A stretch of 64,000 nucleotides of DNA. It comes from Diadophis punctatus similis. Lineage: Eukaryota > Chordata > Lepidosauria > Squamata > Dipsadidae. The translations under genes were made by a program, and so were the position numbers. The stretch's first letter is position 1; the number at the start of each line of letters is the position of its first letter. Shown piece after piece: positions 12,753 to 20,143 of this stretch. Below the pieces are notes generated by a model. That model had not been told where the DNA came from. It did not search any database and was given only the letters and a program-made list of their open reading frames with translations. Where the stretch lies: positions 27,100,001 through 27,164,000 of the forward strand of contig JALIGW010000005.1 of the NCBI GenBank assembly GCA_023053685.1, read 5' to 3'.

Positions 12753-12882
12753 CTCGCAGCTGGCGGAGTACAGGTGTCACGTGGGTGTACCTTGGCACAC
12801 CCACCACAGCACGCGCAGCCGCATTTTGTACCAGCTGAAGTCTCCGGATACTCTTCAAGGGTAGCCCCATGTAGAGCGCGTT
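12753..12882 (-). mobile_element. CR1/L2-like LINE copy 2, left fragment
   Basis: These 130 bp match the part of ORF2 encoding [20 protein letters not shown] and VPRYTHVTPVLRQL on the minus strand. The fragment is the continuation of 24187-25285: the chromovirus inserted at GCGTT and separated them. The leftmost end near 12753 breaks inside the coding region, so this copy lacks the usual LINE 3' tail. Confidence 0.88.
12878..12882. repeat. target site duplication of the chromovirus (left)
   Basis: GCGTT immediately before the 5' LTR, identical to 24187-24191 after the 3' LTR. Confidence 0.95.
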
Positions 12883-13562
12883 TGTTGTGCCTTGGCCGCG
12901 TCCGGCGCCGAGTCTGGAGGATCCGGAGGACGTGGAGCCGCTCATGGTGCAGCAGTACCAGCCCATGTGCCTGGCACCAGAGACGGCTGGTGATGAGAAC
13001 TCGGTGCCAGAGCAGGACGATCTCCCAGGACCTTCTGCACCTGCGCAGCAGAGTTCTTCATCAGGAGATGAAGACCCCATGCTGGATGCCAGAGCTCGCA
13101 GAGCAGCCAGAAGACAGGATTGGCTGAGTAAGCGTCGGTCCAATCGGAGGAAGCAGTGAGGGCTAATTGGGCCACGCCCTTCAGAGCCTATATTAGGCCG
13201 GGGCAATTAGTGCTCACTGCTGAGAACAACGAATCAATGACCACGGCATATCCAGAGTTTCATTTCTACGGGAATCTTATCGAAGACACCAGCTTCTGCC
13301 AGCTTTATTCCGGGAAGCCAGCCAAGTTGTTCAGATAAGAGAAGAATTAATGAGTCTTGCTTTGAACTTTTGTCTGTGTGCTATTTAACCCTCACGTAAC
13401 CCAAAGAACCTTATTCCTTGAGACTTTCCGTTTGTGTTGTTTTGGACTTCTAAAACCTCTGAGTCTTACTAAGAAACTTTATTAGTAAAAGGAACCTTTT
13501 TGTTTGCCTCCCAACGAGTGTGTGTGTGTGTTTCTGGGGGGTTGCGGTGCTGGGTCACAACA
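12883..13562 (+). mobile_element. chromovirus 5' LTR
   Basis: 680 bp, from TGTTGTGCCTTGG to GGGTCACAACA. It contains a TATA-like CCTATATTAGG near 13188-13198. An open frame from the LTR start to 13159 encodes the same acidic then arginine-rich peptide that ends pol in the 3' LTR. A TGTG run lies near 13519. It is nearly identical to 23509-24186. Confidence 0.97.
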
Positions 13563-13608
13563 GTTTGTTCTCAGCCCAAACTGACCACACACAAGCCCAG
13601 ATTGCATC

Positions 13609-13782
13609 ATGGAGCAGCTTCAGGACGAGAATGCTCCTGCGTTGGCCCCAGCCCAACGGACACGCTGCCCGATAGCCATGCCGGATAAGTTCCATGGTGA
13701 CGTGGTTATGTTCCCGGCATTCCTGGGCCAGTGCCAGCTGTTCATGTCTCTGAGGCCAGAGGATTTCCCCCACGACCGGGAC
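13609..13782 (+). pseudogene. gag: chromovirus gag, N-terminal part (58 codons before the copia insertion)
   Basis: Begins at ATG 13609, 46 bp after the 5' LTR, and reads MEQLQDENAPALAPAQRTRC... into the start of a Ty3/gypsy capsid-like domain. At 13782 the copia 5' LTR interrupts it; the frame then runs into LTR sequence and stops at 13860. The same frame resumes at 19380 after the copia element and one copy of its GGGAC duplication, so the insertion alone broke the gene. Gag forms the particle core. Confidence 0.93.
13778..13782. repeat. target site duplication of the copia element (left)
   Basis: GGGAC directly before the copia 5' LTR, repeated at 19375-19379. Confidence 0.96.
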
Positions 13783-14100
13783 TGTCACGCAGTGATTTTA
13801 TATTGCCTGTTACATGTATATGCAGGGAGATGCATGGAGATGCATCCCTATCAAATATAATGGTTCATTCCTGAGCACGTGATTAATGTTCCTAGTACGC
13901 ATGTGTACATTCCTTCCTCCCTTTTGTTCTATGCTTCGGACGAAGCAACACCTTTTATATAGCCAGTATGTGAACTTATTATTTTTGTATCAAAATAAAT
14001 ATCTTATTCATTAGAATTATAATGCGGTTTATTTTGACAATGTCAGAGTTCCAGGAAAAGATTCATTTTGCCTCTGATAAGAGTAATTCTCCTTCTAACA
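13783..14100 (+). mobile_element. copia 5' LTR
   Basis: 318 bp, TGTCACGCAGTG...CTCCTTCTAACA. It has a TATA-like TTTTATATAGCC near 13952-13963 and an AATAAA motif near 13995, the usual order for LTR promoter and polyadenylation signals. It differs from the 3' LTR at two positions near the right end. Confidence 0.97.
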
Positions 14101-14225
14101 TGATAGCAGACGGATTTGGTTCTGGACTTTAATTAATTCTGACAGATTTATTGCGTTTAGCCTAGTAAGAGAAAGATAAGAATGTTTTTGGCCGTTTTTG
14201 AAGTGAAACTTTGATCTAATTAAGA

Positions 14226-15209
14226 ATGTCTTCTCCGGAGAAAGAATTTTTATCCTTCCCCGGCCAGCCGGGTGAAGAAAGAAAAACATCTCAAGAGGAA
14301 TTTTTTTTACCAGCACCTTCTTCGCTTCTAATAAGTGCACCAAGAAAGACTGACATCACACCTCTACAAACATCTCCGATGCCGTCTCCCACGCCTCCAA
14401 TTACAGCGGAAGAGGCCCTCCAACAAGAAAAAGATTTTGAAAGGTCAGTCAAAGTCAAAAACACATTTTTTCTCCCGGGGGCAAGTTCAACTCAAATGGG
14501 GGCCGTTCAAATGGGGGCCGTTCCAAAGATTACTCATTATGAGCCACTTCCGACTCAATTGCTTGAAAGTTTTTCTGAGGGAGCTCCCTCAACCAACATA
14601 TCTGGCACAGAGAAATATATTGATAAATATCACAAAGACCTTCTTGCTAGTAAAGACAGAGAAATTGAATACTTAAGGAGGCAGTTACTAGAAAGCCAAC
14701 GCCCATATGAAAAACAAGATGTCTGCCAGTCCCACATTCCAGAAGCCTCTTCTGGGCCTTCTTTTCCGGTCTCTCCAACATTAAAGTCCCACCCCAAAAT
14801 GGGTGTTACCTTTCATAAGCCGGAAAGGGAAAGGACATATGACTATACGTCAATAGGGGCTGGCTCTGATCAAAGATTTTATGAACAAAGAGACTTTCCC
14901 AAAAGTAATGTTACAGTGCCATCTGGTGGACAAAGTAATATAACAGAAACCATGTTCGAGATCTTATTAAAGCGTTTAGATCTTTTGATGTCAGGCACAA
15001 GGCAACCTTTGTCACCTATGCCACCTGAAAGTTTTGGATCGCAGATTGCCCCACCTACACCTTTACTTCAACAATCTTTTCAGCCTGCCCAAATAATACA
15101 GGCACAAAGTGCACCATCCATCCCTATGGCCGCACAAATTATGATGCAGGCTCAAGCTGCTTCGCAGGCAGGAATTGCTACAGCCCCTGCTGTTCCAACT
15201 ACACAATAG
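14226..15209 (+). CDS. copia gag-like ORF1, ends at in-frame UAG
   Basis: A 327-codon frame from ATG 14226 to TAG 15207-15209. It is rich in proline, serine and glutamine and has a short charged, probably coiled segment (KDREIEYLRRQLLESQ, residues about 142-157). I see no familiar copia capsid (UBN2-type) signature. A small tandem duplication encodes MGAVQMGAV near residue 92. The pol frame continues in the same phase after the stop, and the P/Q-rich composition is the same on both sides. ORF1 is therefore the upstream part of one gag-pol frame, separated by a single stop. Function as structural protein is inferred from position. Confidence 0.8.
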   Translation: MSSPEKEFLSFPGQPGEERKTSQEEFFLPAPSSLLISAPRKTDITPLQTSPMPSPTPPITAEEALQQEKDFERSVKVKNTFFLPGASSTQMGAVQMGAVPKITHYEPLPTQLLESFSEGAPSTNISGTEKYIDKYHKDLLASKDREIEYLRRQLLESQRPYEKQDVCQSHIPEASSGPSFPVSPTLKSHPKMGVTFHKPERERTYDYTSIGAGSDQRFYEQRDFPKSNVTVPSGGQSNITETMFEILLKRLDLLMSGTRQPLSPMPPESFGSQIAPPTPLLQQSFQPAQIIQAQSAPSIPMAAQIMMQAQAASQAGIATAPAVPTTQ

Positions 15210-15218
15210 CAACCCCAA

Positions 15219-18200
15219 ATGGGGCAATCATTTATTCCAATGCAAGCTCCTACGTCTACCCCAACTGTGGCCCAGTTAGTGCCAATTTCTCCACTGCCTG
15301 CTCCTATACAACCAGTCCAGGCACCTCCCGCAGCCCCAATTTTGCAACCAGCTCCAGCTGCTGCACTAGATATACAACAGCCAGCCCAGGCACCACCACC
15401 TGCTCCAATGCAGGCTACTTTGCCGCCTCCTATTCAACCCCAAGTGGGTCCACAGGCAATTCCTCAAGTCTCACACTTGCAGCGCCCCCTAGCTGCAACA
15501 TGTCTTCCAAATAGAAGACCCCCAAAGAGAAGATACATTCCAAGATTGCTACGTTGCCAATATTGTGATCGTGTAGGTCATACAAGCAGAAATTGTCTTA
15601 AATTGCAACGCACTCAATATCCTGTCCAGCCCAGAGGAACAGATTTTAGAGATCAGTATCAACCCAGAGCCACAGCCTACAGGAGAAGTGCATCCCAGCC
15701 CAGAGGAACAGTCTCAAGAGGCAGCAGAAGCAGAGGTGGCAGCCAACGTCGCCCAGGTCCAAGACGCGACCCATTTGGCCCATATGCCACTCTTGCCATC
15801 ACACAAGCTGTCCAACCCAGTCAGCAATTTGATAGACATTTATTGTGGACTTTGGACTCAGGTGCCTCAATTAGCATTACTTACCAAAAGCACCTTTTCA
15901 AAGAAATGCATGCACCAGAACCAGAACTTCGTGAACTTTATACATTCACTGAACGTCCTTGCAAAGTTGAAGGAAAAGGAACTGTCTACATTGAAGAGTT
16001 AGATACACTGGTTCCAGATGTTTATTATGTTCCCGCTGCAGCTTTTAATTTGCTTAGTTATACTCATTTAATTAATATTTTAGATTTTCAGATTCATCAT
16101 TTTAAGAATGCAAGCTACATTGTTAAGAATAGTATGATTGTTGCAGACACAATTGTGATTGCTGGAGTCTTCTACTTAAGGCCAAAACCTGAGCCTCAGA
16201 AACAAGCAAGTATAATACCTTCCATTAATGGCAATGCAGGCCCAGAGAGAGCTGTCCAAGAGAAAGATCCTGTAATTGCCTCACTGACTCCTAAAAGCAA
16301 ACCTAAGGTTCCTAATTCAAATGTTAACCTTGTTAATTCTCTTACAGGCAGACCCTTACATTACAACTGTATACATAAATGGCACAGGAGAATGGGGCAT
16401 GCCAGTTTTGACGTCCTTAAGCGGATGCCATTATTTGCCCAAGGTTTGAATTTCAAAGGATGTAAGGTACATTTGGATTGTGCTGTTTGCAAAAAGGCAA
16501 AATCAAAGGCAGCAGCCATTCCAAGACATGCTATACGTAAGTCAACACGCATTTTTGATTTGGTTCATACTGATATTGTGGGTCCTTATGGCCCAACTAT
16601 TGGCGGTAAAAAGTATTTCTTAACTATTGTTGATAATCATTCTAGATATGGTTATGTCTTTCCTATGAGAGAGAAATCTGAATCGTTTCAGACCTTTAAA
16701 GATTTTGCAGTTCAAATCTACAATCAACATGGGGTGAAGATCCGCAGAATCCAGAGTGATCGTGGTTCCGAGTTCATGTCACAACGTTTCCAGGACTGGA
16801 TGCACAGAAACGGTATCATTCACCAAACATCTGCCCCATTTACGCCGGCTCACAACGGAGTGGCAGAAAGACGGCAAGGTGTTCTCCAAACCATGATGCG
16901 CTGCCTTCTAGAAGATGCCAATCTGAAACATTCATTTTGGGGCGAAGCACTTAAGTATGCAAACTACCTTGTTAATCGCACTTGGAGTAGTGTGATTGAC
17001 CAAACACCTTTCTACATGCTGTATGGCTACCAGCCAGATCTTTCTAATTTACACATTTTTGGTTCATATGCAATGGTGAACATTCCACTAGCACGAAGAA
17101 GAAAAGGTGGCCAAATTGCTAAAAGACTGAGATATATGGGCATTGATGACAATTCGAAATGGGGAAAATTCATTGACTCTAACAATATGATTACAATTTC
17201 TAATTCTGCTAACTTTGAAGAAGATTCAGATTGGTCCAAAATACATTCTAATGATCCTGGAGTTTATTTTCCCAGAGATGATACATCCAACATTCCATCT
17301 TCACCTACCGCGGACGCTCATGCTAGCGACAACGATGGAGATGAGGAAGATGAAGAAGATTGGACAACCGCTCCAAGAAGTTCCAAGAGAACTACAAAAG
17401 GTATTCCTCCAAAGAAATACACATTGCAATGCACAAACAGACCACCACCATTGGTCTGTAATGTTACACTTCCACCAGAGACTTATGCTCAAATCAAATA
17501 TCTTCCACAAGATGAACAAGATAAATGGCACACCGCCATGCAAGTTGAGATGGACAGTCTCCAAAACCTTAAGGTATTTACACCTGCAGCACCTCCTCAA
17601 AACAAGAAAGTCATTGGCACACGATGGGTGTACAAAATCAAACAAAAACCAGATGGTGAACTATTATACAAAGCAAGACTAGTAGCACAAGGTTTCGCAC
17701 AAAGTTATCCTGATGATTACACAAACACTTACTCACCTACAGTGCGGACTGAAAGTGTGAAAATAGCCTTAACTACAGCTTCCATTCTTGGACTTGAAGT
17801 TTTCCAATTTGATGTTGAAACTGCCTATCTACATACAGACCTAGATGAAGAAATCTACGTAAAGTGCGCCCCTGGATTCCGTGACGACCTCCGTGGCCGA
17901 GAAGGGGACACGTGGATTCTCAACAAAAGTCTTTATGGTCTGAAACAATCAGGTTTGATGTGGTATAATTGTCTCAAAGACAAACTAAATTCAATGGGCT
18001 TTATTAAGTCCGAAACTGATGAATGCGTGTTCACAAAAAGGTTTAGGGATGCATATGAAATTATTCTTGTTTATGTAGATGATATTGTTTACATTGGTCC
18101 TAACAAACAAATGAGTGAAATTTTTGTTTCAGGTCTGAAGAGATTCTTCACATTGAAGTCACTAGGGCACATCAATGATTATTTAGGTGTACAGATTGAA

Positions 18201-19022
18201 AAGACACAGAAGGGGTTTAGCCTCTCACAAAAAGCCAAGATAGAACAACTCCTACACTATTGCAACATGCAAGATGCTATACCGACACACACTCCTATGC
18301 AAACAGATTTTTGTAATTTGAAAGATGAACAAAGTCCTGAGTTCAAGGATCAAACACTTTATCGCTCAGTAATTGGTTCACTACTATACATTAGTGGTTG
18401 GACTAGACCAGACATAGCACTTAGTGTCAATTTGTTGTCACGACATGTAGGCAAAGCCACAGAATTCCACTGGTCATGTATTAAGAAGCTACTGAGATAC
18501 CTAAAATACACTCAACACATGAAATTAAAGCTAGAACCCACACATTCTGATTTTGCTGACTTGTATTGTTATGCAGATGCTGACTGGGCAAGCGATAAGG
18601 AATCAAGAAAAAGCACATCAGGTTTCATAATGTACCTAAATGGATGTCCCGTTCATTGGAACGTGAGAAAACAGAGTTTTGTTTCCTGTTCTTCCACAGA
18701 GGCGGAATATGCGTGCATTTCCGATGCTAGTAACCAGTTAACGTGGTTCTATTCTTTAGTTACAGATATCTGGACCAAACCGAAGAAGCCAATCACAATG
18801 ATGGAGGATAATCAATCAGTTGTTTACATTTCAGAAACACGTTTCACAGGTTCTAGGTCCAGACACATTGACATTCGTTATAAAAATGTTAGAGATTTAG
18901 TAAGACAAGGTTTCATTAAGTTAGAATATGTGCCAACACAATATCAGATAGCTGACATCCTGAACAAGCCATTACCGGCAGCAAGACATGAATCTTTAAC
19001 ATATCTAATGTGTGTAGAGTGA
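15219..19022 (+). CDS. pol: copia pol polyprotein (gag C-terminus to RNase H)
   Basis: 1267 codons from ATG 15219 to TGA 19020-19022, uninterrupted. Residues about 1-110 are P/Q-rich and still gag-like. A CCHC zinc knuckle (CQYCDRVGHTSRNC) is near residue 112. The aspartic protease has DSGA at residue 213. The integrase has an HHCC domain (HKWHRRMGH near 385, CAVC near 421) and catalytic D, D, E near residues 451, 513 and 549 (HTDIVG, SDRGSEF, NGVAE). The reverse transcriptase has YVDD at 952, and RNase H has YADADW near 1117. All key residues I can see are present, so the enzymes look functional. The real start of translation would be ORF1, with the UAG bypassed, or an internal start. Confidence 0.96.
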   Translation: MGQSFIPMQAPTSTPTVAQLVPISPLPAPIQPVQAPPAAPILQPAPAAALDIQQPAQAPPPAPMQATLPPPIQPQVGPQAIPQVSHLQRPLAATCLPNRRPPKRRYIPRLLRCQYCDRVGHTSRNCLKLQRTQYPVQPRGTDFRDQYQPRATAYRRSASQPRGTVSRGSRSRGGSQRRPGPRRDPFGPYATLAITQAVQPSQQFDRHLLWTLDSGASISITYQKHLFKEMHAPEPELRELYTFTERPCKVEGKGTVYIEELDTLVPDVYYVPAAAFNLLSYTHLINILDFQIHHFKNASYIVKNSMIVADTIVIAGVFYLRPKPEPQKQASIIPSINGNAGPERAVQEKDPVIASLTPKSKPKVPNSNVNLVNSLTGRPLHYNCIHKWHRRMGHASFDVLKRMPLFAQGLNFKGCKVHLDCAVCKKAKSKAAAIPRHAIRKSTRIFDLVHTDIVGPYGPTIGGKKYFLTIVDNHSRYGYVFPMREKSESFQTFKDFAVQIYNQHGVKIRRIQSDRGSEFMSQRFQDWMHRNGIIHQTSAPFTPAHNGVAERRQGVLQTMMRCLLEDANLKHSFWGEALKYANYLVNRTWSSVIDQTPFYMLYGYQPDLSNLHIFGSYAMVNIPLARRRKGGQIAKRLRYMGIDDNSKWGKFIDSNNMITISNSANFEEDSDWSKIHSNDPGVYFPRDDTSNIPSSPTADAHASDNDGDEEDEEDWTTAPRSSKRTTKGIPPKKYTLQCTNRPPPLVCNVTLPPETYAQIKYLPQDEQDKWHTAMQVEMDSLQNLKVFTPAAPPQNKKVIGTRWVYKIKQKPDGELLYKARLVAQGFAQSYPDDYTNTYSPTVRTESVKIALTTASILGLEVFQFDVETAYLHTDLDEEIYVKCAPGFRDDLRGREGDTWILNKSLYGLKQSGLMWYNCLKDKLNSMGFIKSETDECVFTKRFRDAYEIILVYVDDIVYIGPNKQMSEIFVSGLKRFFTLKSLGHINDYLGVQIEKTQKGFSLSQKAKIEQLLHYCNMQDAIPTHTPMQTDFCNLKDEQSPEFKDQTLYRSVIGSLLYISGWTRPDIALSVNLLSRHVGKATEFHWSCIKKLLRYLKYTQHMKLKLEPTHSDFADLYCYADADWASDKESRKSTSGFIMYLNGCPVHWNVRKQSFVSCSSTEAEYACISDASNQLTWFYSLVTDIWTKPKKPITMMEDNQSVVYISETRFTGSRSRHIDIRYKNVRDLVRQGFIKLEYVPTQYQIADILNKPLPAARHESLTYLMCVE

Positions 19023-19041
19023 TATAAGCATATCCATCCAA

Positions 19042-19056
19042 CAGACAAAGAAGGGG
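19042..19056 (+). promoter_or_regulatory. copia polypurine tract
   Basis: CAGACAAAGAAGGGG immediately before the TGTC start of the 3' LTR: the expected plus-strand primer site for reverse transcription. Confidence 0.75.
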
Positions 19057-19374
19057 TGTCACGCAGTGATTTTATATTGCCTGTTACATGTATATGCAGG
19101 GAGATGCATGGAGATGCATCCCTATCAAATATAATGGTTCATTCCTGAGCACGTGATTAATGTTCCTAGTACGCATGTGTACATTCCTTCCTCCCTTTTG
19201 TTCTATGCTTCGGACGAAGCAACACCTTTTATATAGCCAGTATGTGAACTTATTATTTTTGTATCAAAATAAATATCTTATTCATTAGAATTATAATGCG
19301 GTTTATTTTGACAATGTCAAAGTTCCAGGAAAAGATTCATTTCGCCTCTGATAAGAGTAATTCTCCTTCTAACA
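19057..19374 (+). mobile_element. copia 3' LTR
   Basis: 318 bp, two substitutions relative to the 5' LTR. Its last 79 bp form an open frame with two ATG codons (19296, 19314) that continues in frame into the downstream half of the chromovirus gag. Confidence 0.97.
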
Positions 19375-20093
19375 GGGACAAGGTGGGGTTTGTAATTAGC
19401 CTGCTGTCTGGAAATGCAGCACGTTGGGCCACCCCTCTACTGGTCCAGAACAGTCCCCTCCTCCAGGACTTTGGGCGTTTCTGCACTCATTTGGAGGAGA
19501 TGTTCGCGGACCCAATGAAGGCCCAGACAGCGTGCAGGCAATTAAGGCAGCTGAGGCAAGGCCGGAGACCACTCAGGGAGTACATCAGTGAGTTCCGTCT
19601 CCTCAGCCAAGATTCGGCCTGGAATGAGGCTGCGTTGTTGGATGCCTTCCAGGAGGGCTTGGCAGACAGCATCCAGGATGAGCTGGCACGCGTGGACATT
19701 CCTGCAACCACCCAAGAACTGGTGCGGCTCTGCTTGAAAATTGATGCCCGGTTGCAAGCGAGGAACGCACGCCGTGCTGCTCCGGCGCCTCTCGCGCCAC
19801 CTGACGTCCCCGCTGTTCCGGCTCCACGTCGCGCTGCTCAGGCACCTCCTGTTCCCCGTGGACTTCCGTCGGCCCCGGCTCCCCGTGACGAGCCTATGGA
19901 CCTTGGCGCTGTTCGGCCCCGCTTGACCGGCGCGGAAAAGGACAGACGCAGGGCAGGGGGGTTGTGTTTGTATTACGGCGACCCGGGCCATTTCGCTCGC
20001 TCGTGCCCTAGGAAGGGTCGGAGGCCCACCGCTTCTGGTCCTGCTCCACCGTCCCAGCCATCACCGTCGGGAAACGGCCAGCGCCCGGCCTAG
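19296..20093 (+). CDS. gag: chimeric frame: copia LTR start fused to chromovirus gag C-terminal part
   Basis: A 265-codon frame. The first 26 codons lie in the copia 3' LTR; from 19375 it is the chromovirus gag, in the native gag frame. The gag part carries the capsid-like region (DKVGFVISLLSGNAARWATP), a long helical stretch, an alanine/proline-rich linker and a nucleocapsid-type knuckle at about residues 227-240. That knuckle reads CLYYGDPGHFARSC, so the second metal-binding cysteine is replaced by tyrosine. The frame ends at TAG 20091-20093; pol lies in the -1 frame. Whether the chimera is made is unknown; the natural gag began at 13609. Confidence 0.8.
   Translation: MRFILTMSKFQEKIHFASDKSNSPSNRDKVGFVISLLSGNAARWATPLLVQNSPLLQDFGRFCTHLEEMFADPMKAQTACRQLRQLRQGRRPLREYISEFRLLSQDSAWNEAALLDAFQEGLADSIQDELARVDIPATTQELVRLCLKIDARLQARNARRAAPAPLAPPDVPAVPAPRRAAQAPPVPRGLPSAPAPRDEPMDLGAVRPRLTGAEKDRRRAGGLCLYYGDPGHFARSCPRKGRRPTASGPAPPSQPSPSGNGQRPA
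19375..19379. repeat. target site duplication of the copia element (right)
   Basis: GGGAC directly after the copia 3' LTR, matching 13778-13782. Confidence 0.96.
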
Positions 20094-20143
20094 CGGAGAC
20101 GCTGGGTCGGGCATGCACACCAAAGGACTCCGGCTCAGCTGAC

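Larger units (their letters stand above)
13783..19374 (+). mobile_element. complete Ty1/copia retrotransposon
   Basis: A 5,592-bp element with two 318-bp LTRs that differ at only two positions, a perfect GGGAC target duplication, and an internal region with a gag-like frame and an intact 1267-codon pol frame. Domain order is zinc knuckle, protease, integrase, reverse transcriptase, RNase H, which is the copia order (integrase before RT). A purine-rich tract sits directly before the 3' LTR. I could not recognise a tRNA primer-binding site after the 5' LTR. The only visible defect is one in-frame UAG between the two frames. It is inserted in the gag gene of the chromovirus. Confidence 0.97.

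Noticed and set aside
12730..13206. 158-codon minus-strand frame joining LINE and LTR sequence
   Set aside because: It is antisense to the LTR frame and only its C-terminal part is LINE ORF2; the fusion is accidental.
17301..17682. Out-of-frame reading frames inside the copia pol
   Set aside because: Shadows of the pol frame in other phases.
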